In this document: positions 25,042 to 33,299 of the stretch, piece after piece
Layout: each line of letters starts with the position of its first letter
Position numbering within the stretch: the first letter of the stretch is position 1
Origin: Opitutia bacterium
Lineage (GTDB): Bacteria > Verrucomicrobiota > Verrucomicrobiia > Opitutales > Opitutaceae
DNA: 38,277 nt
Reading direction: 5' to 3'
Assembly: GCA_002737275.1 (NCBI GenBank)
Contig: NSIG01000059.1
Location: forward strand, 1 to 38,277
Program-made: the position numbers and the translations under genes
Notes under the pieces: generated by a model
Database searches by the model: none
Seen by the model: the letters and a program-made list of their open reading frames with translations, nothing else
Told to the model about the DNA's origin: nothing

Positions 25042-28000
25042 ATGCTTTTCTCACCGCCCGCCTTCGCCGGGTCATCCGACGGCACCAGTGGCGCCAGCTC
25101 TCTTACCGGCTCGCGGTGGTGTGGGCGATCGCGGCGGCGGTGGGCCTCGTGGTGCTGATGGTGCAGGCGCAGTTCGGCTGGTCCTCGCTCTATTCGTTCC
25201 CCGCGGTCGCGGCGCTGGCGGCGTGCGGCGCGATGTTGGCGGTGCGGCGCAGCGTGCAAGAGCGGCCGAATACCCGGGCCATCGCGCATACGATCGAGAC
25301 GGCGTATCCCGAACTGCGCGGATTGCTGCTTACGGCAGTCGAACAGTTGGAGGCTGACGACGGAGGCGAGGGGAGTTATCTGCGCTACCGGGTGCTCCAG
25401 CAGGCGGTGGACCACTGCCAGGAAACGGGCAACTGGCGGGCGGCGGTGCCGAGGTTGCGGGTGCGGACCGCGGACTTGGTGCACGGAGCGGCGCTGGTGC
25501 TGTTCGTCGGCACGTTTTGGGTGGGGCGCGAGAATTGGCGCAAAGCAGGCGGCGGGGTCGGTGCGACGATGTTTGCGGCGCGGGGTCTCACGGTCAGCCC
25601 GGGCGACACGACGTTGGAACGGGGTGAAAGCCTCGTGGTACTGGCGCGTTTTGGTGGAGCGTTACCGGCCGGGGTCGAACTCGTCGTCAATGACGGCAGC
25701 GGACCGGCGCGCACGATCTCGTTGGTGAAGAGCCTCGCGGATCCGGTCTTTGGCGGGACGGTGCCGGATGTCGCGACGGATTTCGTTTACTGCATCGATA
25801 CCAAGGGCGAGCGCTCTCGGGATTTTAAGGTCACGGTGTTCGAGTATCCACGACTCGTGCGGTCCGACGCGGAGCTGGTGTTCCCCGGCTACACCGCGCT
25901 GCCGCCCCGCCGGATTGAGGACACGCGCCGGGTGAGCGCGGTCGAGGGCACCCAGCTCAGCGTGACGTTCCAACTCAATAAACCGGTGGCGACGGCCAAA
26001 TTGGTCGCGCGGGGCAAGGAGAAGACGGAGATTCCCCTTGCGGTCGTGGACGGGAAGGCCGTCGCGACGTTGTCTGGGTTCGCGCTGACGGTGACGCAGA
26101 GTTACGACGTGAAACTCACCGATGCAGAAGGGCGCGAGAACAAGTCCGCGCCGCCGCTCGTGGTCGAGGTTTTGCCGAATCGCACGCCGGAGCTGAAACT
26201 GATCTCGCCCCGGGGCGATGTGCGGCCATCGGCGCTCGAGGAGATCGCGTTTGAAGGCACGGTCTGGGACGACTTCGGCGTGCCGGCTTACGGTCTGGCC
26301 TACACCGTGGCCGGGCAGGAGACGAAGGTGATCGAACTTGGCCGGACGGTGGCGGCGAAAGTGAAGCAGCCGTTCGCGCAGTTGGTGCGGTTGGAGGAAC
26401 TCAAAGTGAAACCGGACGATTTGGTTTCCTGGTACCTCTGGGCGGACGATATCGGGCCGGACGGACTGGTGCGGCGGACGACGACCGATATGTTTTTTGC
26501 GGAAGTGCGACCGTTTGAGGAAATTTTTCGGGAGAGTCAGGAGATGCAGGGCGAACCGCCGGAAGGACAGGCGGGGAGCGGCGAGCAAACCAAGAAACTC
26601 GCCGAGCTGCAGAAGCAGATTATCGCGGCGACCTGGAAGTTGGTGCGCACACCTGGGTCGGGGACTTTTGGGGCCGACGTCACGGTCGTCACGCAGTCAC
26701 AGGCGCAGGCGTTGCAACAGGCCGAAGCTGAGGCCGAGAAAGCCACGGGACCCCGAGGGCAGGCGCTTTGGGCGGCCGTGATCAAGAATATGGAGAACGC
26801 CAAGGGCCAGTTGGAGCTGGCGGCAAAATCGCCCGAGGCGCTCAAAGCGGCGCTGACGGCCGAACAGGCAGCGTATCAGGCGTTGCTCAAACTGCAGGCC
26901 CGCGAAACCAGCGTCACGAAGAGCCGCAACCGGAGTCAGGGCGGCGACAACCAAGGCGACCAAAGGGAACTCGACGGCCTCGACCTCGACCAATCGGAGA
27001 ACCGCTATGAGACGAAGCGGCAGGCCAATTCGCCGCCGAGTCCGGAGCGGCGGGAGCAAAACCAAGTTTTGAACCGATTGCAGGAGCTGTCGCGACGGCA
27101 ACAGGACGTGAATGAGCGACTCAAGGAATTGCAGACGGCGCTCGAAGCGGCGCGCACCGCGCAGGAGAAAGAAGAAGTGCGGCGGCAGTTGAAGCGGCTG
27201 CAAGACGAGCAAAAGCAGATGGTGGCGGACATGGACGAAGTGCGTCAGCGAATGGACCGGCCGGAGAATCAGTCGGCCATGCAGGAGCAGCGCGAGCAAC
27301 TCGACCGCACGCGCGCCGAGGCGCAAAAAGCCGCGGACGCGGCGGGTAAAGGCGAGGTCTCGCAGGCCCTGGCGGCGGGCACCCGGGCGCAACGTGATCT
27401 GCAACAGATGCGCGACGAATTGCGGAAAAGCAGTTCGAGCGAGTTCTCGGAGGACTTGAAAGAGATGCGAAACGAGGCTCGTGATCTCGCCCGTGAACAG
27501 GAAGATATTTCGAAGAAAATTGCCGGTCTCGACGACCCGAAACGGAAGACGCTCGGCGAGGCGCCGGAGAAAGACGCCGCGCTCAACCAGCTGGCGGAAC
27601 AACAAAAGCGCATGAGCGAGCTGATCGACAAGGCGACGCAGCTCTCGGAACAGGCCGAGAACTCTGAGCCGTTGTTGTCGCGTCAACTCTACGACAGCGT
27701 GCGCCGGATCGCGCAGGACGACGGTAAGGCGGTGAAAGACACGCGCCAAGAGTTGCTGGAGCAGGGCAATCTCACGCGGAGCTTTAATGAACGCCTGAAG
27801 GAAGCGGAGAAGCGCGAAGGCTCGGGCAAGGCTCTGGAGCTGACGAAGGACCTGTTGCAACAAGGCCTGTTGCCCCAAGCCGGCCAAGCCGGGCGGCGCG
27901 CGGCGGCAGGGATCGACGAATTAAGGAAAGGCGTGGAACGGGCAGTGGAGAACGTGCTCGGCGACGACGGCGAGGCGTTGAAACTTGCGCGCTCGGAGCT

Positions 28001-28700
28001 CGAGCAAGTGACCGACCAACTCACCCGAGAGCTCGCGCAAGGCCAACCGGGCGAAGGCCAACGCGGAGCGGGCGAGCCCAAAACGCCGACGACCGACGCG
28101 CCCGGCCAACCGGGTGAGGGGCGCCAAGCGAGCACGGAGCCGAACCCCAACGGCACCCCGTCGAGCGAAGCCACCGGCGGCCAACCCGACGGGCAGCCCG
28201 GAGACCGGCGAGGTCAAACTCAAGGCGACCGCGGGACCCGCGAGGGCCAGCGTTCCTTGGCGGGTGGCGGCGGCGGAGGCGAACGCGGGGAGGCGCGGGG
28301 CGCTGACCGCTTGGAGGAACTCTTGCGGGGCGACCGACGTCCGGGTGCGCCGGGAGCGGGCTACGGCGGACCGATCACCGGGGATGATTTTGGGGCGTGG
28401 GCGGACCGCTTGCGTGATGTCGAAGAACTAGTGGACCAACCGGCGTTGCGCGATGCCGTCGCGAATGCGCGCGAACGGGCGCGCTTGATGCGCCAAGAGT
28501 TCAAACGTGACCTGAAGAAACCCGACTGGGCGGTGGTACGCTTGCAAGTATTGCAGCCGCTGCTCGAAGTGCGGAAGCGGCTCGGCGAAGAGCTGGCACG
28601 GCGGGATTCGAAGGATGCCCTCGTGCCGATCGATCGCGATCCGGTGCCGGGGCGTTATTCGGAATCGGTGCGGCGCTATTACGAGGAGCTGGGAAAGTGA
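25038..28700 (+). CDS. Large DUF4175-like membrane protein with long coiled coil
   Basis: 1220 residues. Three membrane helices lie at the N-terminus: LAVVWAIAAAVGLVVLMVQAQ, YSFPAVAALAACGAMLAV and LVHGAALVLFVGTFWVG (about 26-165). Beta-rich domains follow to about 480. From about 670 to 990 the sequence is a highly charged coiled coil rich in Glu, Gln, Arg and Lys (RLQELSRRQQDVNERLKELQ and so on). A Pro/Gly/Gln low-complexity segment (about 1000-1090, with repeated GQPGEGQ-like units) leads to a conserved C-terminal domain with WADRLRDVEELVD and VPIDRDPVPGRYSESVRRYY. This organisation matches DUF4175-type proteins found with MoxR/VWA genes. The coiled coil may span the periplasm. Function unknown. 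Overlaps the preceding gene by four bases. Confidence 0.85.
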   Translation: MNAFLTARLRRVIRRHQWRQLSYRLAVVWAIAAAVGLVVLMVQAQFGWSSLYSFPAVAALAACGAMLAVRRSVQERPNTRAIAHTIETAYPELRGLLLTAVEQLEADDGGEGSYLRYRVLQQAVDHCQETGNWRAAVPRLRVRTADLVHGAALVLFVGTFWVGRENWRKAGGGVGATMFAARGLTVSPGDTTLERGESLVVLARFGGALPAGVELVVNDGSGPARTISLVKSLADPVFGGTVPDVATDFVYCIDTKGERSRDFKVTVFEYPRLVRSDAELVFPGYTALPPRRIEDTRRVSAVEGTQLSVTFQLNKPVATAKLVARGKEKTEIPLAVVDGKAVATLSGFALTVTQSYDVKLTDAEGRENKSAPPLVVEVLPNRTPELKLISPRGDVRPSALEEIAFEGTVWDDFGVPAYGLAYTVAGQETKVIELGRTVAAKVKQPFAQLVRLEELKVKPDDLVSWYLWADDIGPDGLVRRTTTDMFFAEVRPFEEIFRESQEMQGEPPEGQAGSGEQTKKLAELQKQIIAATWKLVRTPGSGTFGADVTVVTQSQAQALQQAEAEAEKATGPRGQALWAAVIKNMENAKGQLELAAKSPEALKAALTAEQAAYQALLKLQARETSVTKSRNRSQGGDNQGDQRELDGLDLDQSENRYETKRQANSPPSPERREQNQVLNRLQELSRRQQDVNERLKELQTALEAARTAQEKEEVRRQLKRLQDEQKQMVADMDEVRQRMDRPENQSAMQEQREQLDRTRAEAQKAADAAGKGEVSQALAAGTRAQRDLQQMRDELRKSSSSEFSEDLKEMRNEARDLAREQEDISKKIAGLDDPKRKTLGEAPEKDAALNQLAEQQKRMSELIDKATQLSEQAENSEPLLSRQLYDSVRRIAQDDGKAVKDTRQELLEQGNLTRSFNERLKEAEKREGSGKALELTKDLLQQGLLPQAGQAGRRAAAGIDELRKGVERAVENVLGDDGEALKLARSELEQVTDQLTRELAQGQPGEGQRGAGEPKTPTTDAPGQPGEGRQASTEPNPNGTPSSEATGGQPDGQPGDRRGQTQGDRGTREGQRSLAGGGGGGERGEARGADRLEELLRGDRRPGAPGAGYGGPITGDDFGAWADRLRDVEELVDQPALRDAVANARERARLMRQEFKRDLKKPDWAVVRLQVLQPLLEVRKRLGEELARRDSKDALVPIDRDPVPGRYSESVRRYYEELGK

Positions 28701-28759
28701 GGATCGTTAATCTAGCAGAATTCCGCATGCAGTCTGACGCACTGGGCGCGGCGCTTGGC

Positions 28760-28816
28760 GGTGGCACGGGCGTCTCGCCCGTGGTTTCGGAACACGGGCA
28801 AGATGCCCGTGCCACC
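28760..28816. repeat. Nested palindromic repeat (two hairpins inside an inverted repeat)
   Basis: The arms GGTGGCACGGGC (28760-28771) and GCCCGTGCCACC (28805-28816) are perfect 12-base inverted repeats. Inside are two self-complementary hairpins with 7-base stems and 5-base loops: CACGGGC-GTCTC-GCCCGTG (28765-28783) and CACGGGC-AAGAT-GCCCGTG (28793-28811). Translated, it gives the 'NTGKMPVPP' and 'ETTGETPVPP' type peptides seen in wrongly called proteins of PVC genomes, which marks a dispersed repeat. It lies in the 130-base gap between the DUF4175 gene and the next, within an otherwise tightly packed operon. Confidence 0.85.
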
Positions 28817-28830
28817 CAGACACTCCAACC

Positions 28831-31197
28831 ATGATCGTCGCGGCGCTGACATTCTCCGGAGGACATTGGCTTTGGCCGGTGGTCGGGTTTTTGGCGTTGG
28901 CCGGGCTCGCGGTATTTTGGAGCTACCGGGCGGCTGCGGGGCTGGGCAGCTGGCGTTGGGCTTGTCTGGCTTTGAAGATTTTGGGTCTGGCGGCTCTGGC
29001 GGCGTGTTTGTTGGAGCCCTTGTGGACGACGGAGCGCGCGCGGACGGGGGCCAACCTCTTCGCGGTGGTAGCGGACAACAGTCAAGGACTGCAAATCAAG
29101 GACCGAGGCGACGTGGCCACGCGCGGCGAGGGATTGCGGGCGCTGTTGGACCCGCGGGAAAACGACTGGCAGGCGACGCTGGAAAGTTCGTTTGAGCTGA
29201 GGCGCTACTTTTTCGACACGCGGCTACAGTCGACGACGGATTTTCATGAGTTGGTTTTCGACGGTCGGACCACGGCGCTGGTGGGCTCGTTGCGCACGTT
29301 GAAGGAGCGGTTCCAAGGCCGGCCGTTGGCGGGAGTGCTTTTGCTCACAGATGGGAACGCCACCGACCTGAGCGGCGTGGCGCTGCCGGATCTTTCGGGC
29401 ATGCCTCCGATTTACCCGGTCGTGATCGGGCGGAGCGAGCCGGCGCGCGATCTGGCGGTGCAGCAGGTGAACGTGAGTCAGACGGCGTTTGAGGACGCCC
29501 CGGTTTCGATCCAAGCGGAAGTCACGGTGGCGGGCTTTCGGGGCGAAGACGTAGTGGCGACCTTGACCGATCAGGCGGGCAAAGTGGTGCAGGAACAGAC
29601 GCTCGCGGCGAAGAAGGACAGTGATACGCTGGCGTTTCGCTTTCAGCTCAAGCCGGAGCAGAAAGGATTGTCGTTTTACGAAGTGAAGGTGGCGGCGAAA
29701 CCCGGCGCCGCGGCGACACCGGCCGAAGCGACGACGCTTAATAATCGGCGCGTGATCACGGTCGATCGAGGGGAAGGACCGTATCGGATTCTCTACGTGG
29801 CCGGCCGGCCGAATTGGGAATTCAAGTATTTGAACCGGGCGGTGGAGACGGACGATCAAGTCCAGTTGGTCGGGCTGATCCGCGTGGCGAAGCGAGAGCC
29901 GAAATTTGATTTCCGCGGGCGCGCGGGCGAGACGAGCAATCCGCTGTTCCGCGGATTTGGGAATCAGGCGGCGGAGGAAGTGCAACGCTACGACCAGCCG
30001 GTGCTGGTGCGTTTGAACACCAAGGATGAAGTGGAACTGCGGGCGGGCTTCCCGCGGACGGCGGAAGAGCTGTTTGGCTACCACGCGGTGATTTTGGACG
30101 ATTTGGAGAGCGAGTATTTCGCGCCGGAACAGGCGCAGCTTGTGCAAAAATTTGTCGGGGAACGGGGTGGCGGGTTCCTGATGCTGGGCGGGATGGAGTC
30201 GTTTCAGGAGGGTAATTATGCTCGGACGCCGATCGGCGATTTACTGCCGGTGTATTTGGAGAAACCGACGGAGCAGACGGCGCAGGCACCGGTGAAACTG
30301 GAGTTGTCGCGTGAAGGCTGGCTTCAGCCTTGGGCGCGGTTGCGGGACAATGAAGCCGACGAAAAAGTGCGGCTGACGGAGATGCCGGGATTTCAGGTTT
30401 TGAACCGGGTGCGCGGAATCAAGCCGGGTGCGAGCGTGATCGCGACGGTGCGCGACGAGCAAGGCGGGGAGTTGCCGGCGCTGGCCGTGCAACGATTTGG
30501 CCGGGGTCGGAGCTCGGCGTTGATGGTGGGCGATGTGTGGCGTTGGGGCATGAAGGACGCGGCTGCGCGGGCGGATATGGATAAGGCCTGGCGTCAGCTC
30601 ATGCGCTGGTTGGTCGCCGATGTGCCGAGGCGCGTCGAGCTGGCGATCGAGCCCCTTGCGGGCGATGCCAACGGCGCGGTGCAATTGCAGGTGCGGGCGC
30701 GGGATGCGGGTTACAAGGCGCTGGATGAGGCGAGCGTCACGGTCGAGGTTGAGGCGATCACCTTTGGCGCAGACGCTGGCGCGGCGGCGGCCCCGATCCG
30801 GCTTCAGGCCGAGGCGGCGGGAACGGAGCCGGGATTTTTTCAAGCGACGTATGTGCCCCGTGCGACGGGTGGCTATCGGGCTCGGGCGATCGTGACGAAT
30901 GTGGCGGGCGCCGAAGTCGGTCGGGCTGAGGCCGGCTGGAGCACGGATTTGGCGGCGGAGGAGTTTCGTTCGCTCACGCCTAACGTGGCGCTGCTTGAAG
31001 AACTCGCGAAAAAGACCGGCGGCGAAGTGATCGCGGCGGGCGATTTGGAGAAATTTGCCCGTAGCCTGCCGGCGCGGAAGGCACCGGTGATGGAGACGCG
31101 ACTCAAGCCCCTGTGGCACACGCCGGTGATGTTCATGTTGGCGCTGGCCTGTTTTTTGGGGGAGTGGGGCGTGCGTCGTTGGAAGGGCCTGCCATGA
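28831..31197 (+). CDS. Glutamine-amidotransferase-like membrane protein
   Basis: 788 residues. Two N-terminal membrane helices (WLWPVVGFLALAGLAVFWSY and LALKILGLAALAACLLEPLW, about 10-70) precede a VWA-like periplasmic region lacking a clear MIDAS ('VVADNSQGLQIKD' where DxSxS would be). Next comes a beta-rich domain, then an amidotransferase-like core beginning RILYVAGRPNWEFKYLNRAV (about 320) with GGGFLMLGGMESF (about 447). A last helix (HTPVMFMLALACFLGEWGV, about 763-781) anchors the C-terminus. Such proteins are found with MoxR/DUF58/BatA clusters and are annotated as glutamine amidotransferase by fold, without a usable Cys-His-Glu triad that I can see. The start at 28831 directly follows the palindromic repeat. 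Confidence 0.82.
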   Translation: MIVAALTFSGGHWLWPVVGFLALAGLAVFWSYRAAAGLGSWRWACLALKILGLAALAACLLEPLWTTERARTGANLFAVVADNSQGLQIKDRGDVATRGEGLRALLDPRENDWQATLESSFELRRYFFDTRLQSTTDFHELVFDGRTTALVGSLRTLKERFQGRPLAGVLLLTDGNATDLSGVALPDLSGMPPIYPVVIGRSEPARDLAVQQVNVSQTAFEDAPVSIQAEVTVAGFRGEDVVATLTDQAGKVVQEQTLAAKKDSDTLAFRFQLKPEQKGLSFYEVKVAAKPGAAATPAEATTLNNRRVITVDRGEGPYRILYVAGRPNWEFKYLNRAVETDDQVQLVGLIRVAKREPKFDFRGRAGETSNPLFRGFGNQAAEEVQRYDQPVLVRLNTKDEVELRAGFPRTAEELFGYHAVILDDLESEYFAPEQAQLVQKFVGERGGGFLMLGGMESFQEGNYARTPIGDLLPVYLEKPTEQTAQAPVKLELSREGWLQPWARLRDNEADEKVRLTEMPGFQVLNRVRGIKPGASVIATVRDEQGGELPALAVQRFGRGRSSALMVGDVWRWGMKDAAARADMDKAWRQLMRWLVADVPRRVELAIEPLAGDANGAVQLQVRARDAGYKALDEASVTVEVEAITFGADAGAAAAPIRLQAEAAGTEPGFFQATYVPRATGGYRARAIVTNVAGAEVGRAEAGWSTDLAAEEFRSLTPNVALLEELAKKTGGEVIAAGDLEKFARSLPARKAPVMETRLKPLWHTPVMFMLALACFLGEWGVRRWKGLP

Positions 31198-31219
31198 GCG
31201 AACATTTTTTCTACCGCGA

Positions 31220-32215
31220 ATGAGCACGACTGCGCACGAATTTTGGAAGTGGAGTCGGGCTGGGCTGGTCTCGTTGACGGCTCTGATGGCGGGGACTTGG
31301 GCCGACGCGGTGACGGCAGAGCAGCGAACGGTTTTAATCGTCTTGGGGGCCGAAGGTGAGACCGACTTTAAGGCGGGTTTTGCGGCGCAGGTGCCGCTTT
31401 GGGAAAAGGCGGCAGCCCAGGCGGGCGCGAAGCCGGTCGTAGTCGGCGCGGCGCCCGAGACCGAGACGGACTGGGCGCAGATCATGCGGGCGCTGGAGGC
31501 GGAGCCGAAGGCTGGCACCGGTGAGCTTTGGATCGTGATGATCGGACACGGCACGTTCGACGGAAAGGAATCGAAGTTCAATTTGCGCGGGCCCGACCTG
31601 GCGGCGAGCGACTTGGCGACGTGGCTTAAGCCGTTCGGGCGACCGCTGGCGGTGATCAACACCGCCTCGGCGAGCGCGCCGTTCATTGGAAAATTATCCG
31701 GGGCGAACCGGGTGGTGGTCACCGCCACACGGACGGGCAAGGAGCAGAATTTTGCGCGGTTCGGTCCGTATTTGGCGGAGGCGATTGGCGATGCGAAAAG
31801 TGACCTCGACCAAGACGGACAGACGTCGCTTTTGGAGGCGTTTCTCAGCGCGTCGGCGCGGGTGAAGGAGTTTTACAAGGCGGAAGGCCGGCTGGCGACG
31901 GAGCACGCCTTGATCGATGACAACGGCGACGGATTGGGTACGCCGGCGGAGTGGTTCCGGGGAACGCGGGCGACGAAGAAGGCGAGGGACGGCGCGGAAC
32001 TTGACGGGACGCGCGCCCGGAATTTGCCGCTGGTGCGGAGCGACGCGGAGGAGAAGCTCACGCTGGAGCAACGCGCGCGACGGGATGAATTGGAGTTGGC
32101 TGTGGAGGCGTTGCGGGAGACCAAGTCCAAGGCGTCAGAGGCCGATTACTACCGCGATTTGGAGCGACTCATGCTGGAGCTAGCGCTGGTGTATGCGCCG
32201 TCGGTCGCGAAGTAG
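31220..32215 (+). CDS. Caspase-fold-like (C13-type) protein with EF-hand loops, probable pseudo-peptidase
   Basis: 331 residues with a probable N-terminal signal (AGLVSLTALMAGTWADAVTA, about 14-33). The core resembles clan CD cysteine peptidases: strand LWIVMIGHG with His110-Gly111, then strand PLAVINTASASAPF (142-155) where such enzymes carry the nucleophilic cysteine. Here the segment is Ala/Ser only, and the protein has no cysteine at all, so peptidase activity is unlikely. Two canonical 12-residue EF-hand-type loops follow: Asp195-x-Asp197-x-Asp199-Gly...Glu206 and Asp233-x-Asn235-x-Asp237-Gly...Glu244, suggesting calcium binding. It is the last gene of the MoxR/VWA operon, 22 bases after the preceding gene. 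Function unknown; a calcium-responsive binding module is one idea. Confidence 0.75.
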   Translation: MSTTAHEFWKWSRAGLVSLTALMAGTWADAVTAEQRTVLIVLGAEGETDFKAGFAAQVPLWEKAAAQAGAKPVVVGAAPETETDWAQIMRALEAEPKAGTGELWIVMIGHGTFDGKESKFNLRGPDLAASDLATWLKPFGRPLAVINTASASAPFIGKLSGANRVVVTATRTGKEQNFARFGPYLAEAIGDAKSDLDQDGQTSLLEAFLSASARVKEFYKAEGRLATEHALIDDNGDGLGTPAEWFRGTRATKKARDGAELDGTRARNLPLVRSDAEEKLTLEQRARRDELELAVEALRETKSKASEADYYRDLERLMLELALVYAPSVAK

Positions 32216-32254
32216 GGGCGGGACGATATCAAGCAGGCGACGAGGACGGACTGT

Positions 32255-32413
32255 GGAGAGCGCGAGTTTGGTTGGGCGCGGTAGTGCGGAGAGGAAGATG
32301 GCGGTGGTGGCGCGGGCGGCGGCGAGTGATTGCTCCGATGCGTCTACCACTCACATCCGGTGCGCCACGCTGGCCACGATGTGGTGCTGTTCAGCGAGGG
32401 GTGGGATGAGGAC
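32255..32413 (-). pseudogene. hsdS: Remnant of type I restriction specificity subunit HsdS (C-terminus)
   Basis: Reading the minus strand from 32413 gives LIPPLAEQHHIVASVAHRM, a stop (TGA, 32351-32353), then VVDASEQSLAAARATTAIFL and SALPRPTKLAL in the same frame. This matches the end of an HsdS specificity protein, where 'lPPLAEQhrIVakVdelmal.D.LEasLaaar...rLLdALLheAL' leaves a target-recognition domain and enters the conserved helix. No start, target-recognition domain or methyltransferase subunit is nearby, and one stop interrupts the frame, so it is dead. It joins directly to the HsdR fragment (32415-32498) on the same strand. Basis is motif recognition, not a search. Confidence 0.7.
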
Positions 32414-32414
32414 A

Positions 32415-32498
32415 ACCGTTGGAACTGTAGGCAAATGGGACTTCGAGCAGCTCGGCGTAGTCGGGGGCCTGTTGCATGCCGGCGTTGACGGCGTGCTT
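32415..32498 (-). pseudogene. hsdR: Remnant of type I restriction endonuclease HsdR (N-terminal domain)
   Basis: Minus-strand codons give KHAVNAGMQQAPDYAELL then EVPFAYSSNG. In HsdR proteins the nuclease domain ends in 'aGmQQAlxYAexLdvPFxfSSNGDgF', and the fit is exact apart from single substitutions. It breaks off right after SSNG, where HsdR would continue with DGF, and passes into the HsdS remnant within a few bases. On the other side homology starts just after the end of the DTW gene (32537). Only about 28 of about 1000 residues remain, so this is a scar. The 321-base stretch 32216-32536 holds nothing else that I can support. Confidence 0.72.
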
Positions 32499-32536
32499 GG
32501 GTGGTGGGCCTTGGGGCAATCGACCGCCGGTCGGTT

Positions 32537-33253
32537 CTACAGCGTGGGTGGCTCGGCCGTGATCGGGATGTAGCGGCGGCGGTTGGGGCTGAGGACGCGT
32601 TGCTCGGGGGTGCGGAAGGCGCGGCGGCGGTAGCCGGCGAGGGCGGGGTCGGCGGCGCATTTCATCTGAAACGCTTGCATCCGCGCGAAGAGGTCGAGGA
32701 GTTGCGCGGGCAGCAGGTAGGTGTCGAGGCCCGAGGACGTGAGGGCGAGGAGGAGTTCGTGGGAGGTCTCGAGCGTAGAAAGGCAGCCGTCTTGCGGTTG
32801 TTGCTTGATGAGGAAGCGGCTGGGGGCGGTGGGCGTGAACATCACGCGCGGGAGTTTTTGGAGGCTCGGACTCAGGCGGAGCATTTTGCGGGCGCCGCTC
32901 CACGTGCCGTCGAGGAGGAAGACGACGAGGCGACGGCCGCCGAGCTCAGCGGGGGCGAGGGCGCCGGTGGTGAGGTTGCGCGCGGTGGGGCCCGGGTAGA
33001 CGAGCACGGGGAAGTTGGCGGGATCGGCGATGAGTTCCTGCACGGCTTCGTCGGTGTCGAAGTTGAGGCCCATGTGAATCTCGCTGTTGCCGAGGCAGAG
33101 GTGGGTGAGGCGGCCGGTGCCGGCCTTCTCGTGCTTGAATTCCTTCGGGTGCATGAGGAACACAAACCGCGTGCGCGTGGGCATCGGCGTGATGGACGCG
33201 CACCAGCAGAGGGATTGCGGCCAGAAGCAGCGGTAGCAGGTGAGGCGGCTCAT
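32537..33253 (-). CDS. DTW-domain protein, probable tRNA-uridine aminocarboxypropyltransferase
   Basis: 238 residues from the ATG at 33253. The N-terminus MSRLTCYRCFWPQSLCWC holds four cysteines (6, 9, 16, 18), a probable zinc knuckle, and the family motif DGTW is at 115-118 (FLLDGTWSGARKM). VYPGPTARNL is also typical. The family (YfiP/TapT, TuaA) transfers the aminocarboxypropyl group of S-adenosylmethionine to uridine in tRNA, giving acp3U. A longer reading frame to 33577 exists but its extra residues are a basic, proline-rich shadow lying over trmO. It is divergent from trmO, another tRNA-modification gene. The restriction-locus scar begins just after its stop. Confidence 0.9.
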   Translation of the reverse strand: MSRLTCYRCFWPQSLCWCASITPMPTRTRFVFLMHPKEFKHEKAGTGRLTHLCLGNSEIHMGLNFDTDEAVQELIADPANFPVLVYPGPTARNLTTGALAPAELGGRRLVVFLLDGTWSGARKMLRLSPSLQKLPRVMFTPTAPSRFLIKQQPQDGCLSTLETSHELLLALTSSGLDTYLLPAQLLDLFARMQAFQMKCAADPALAGYRRRAFRTPEQRVLSPNRRRYIPITAEPPTL

Positions 33254-33273
33254 GTCGTGGGCGGGAGGATGAA

Positions 33274-33299
33274 GGGCGAGGGGCGAGGGGTGAAAGGGG
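33274..33299 (+). other. G-quadruplex-forming motif in a divergent promoter region
   Basis: The plus strand reads GGG, CGA, GGGG, CGA, GGGG, TGAAA, GGGG, four G-runs with loops of 3, 3 and 5 bases, which fits the canonical quadruplex pattern; further G-runs follow to 33312. It lies between the divergent starts of the DTW gene (33253) and trmO (33365), so it may influence either promoter. Could also be mere purine-rich low complexity. Confidence 0.55.

Noticed and set aside
26697-27887. 396-codon minus-strand frame opposite the DUF4175 gene
   Set aside because: Leu/Arg-rich mirror of the Glu/Gln/Arg coiled-coil codons; no start context or homology.
28755-29195. Small frames reading the 28760 palindrome
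   Set aside because: They translate a dispersed repeat ('TGKMPVPP' type peptides), a known source of false genes.
32193-32573. 126-codon plus-strand frame after the MoxR operon
   Set aside because: No recognisable domain, overlaps the end of the preceding gene, and lies opposite the HsdR/HsdS remnants that explain the sequence.
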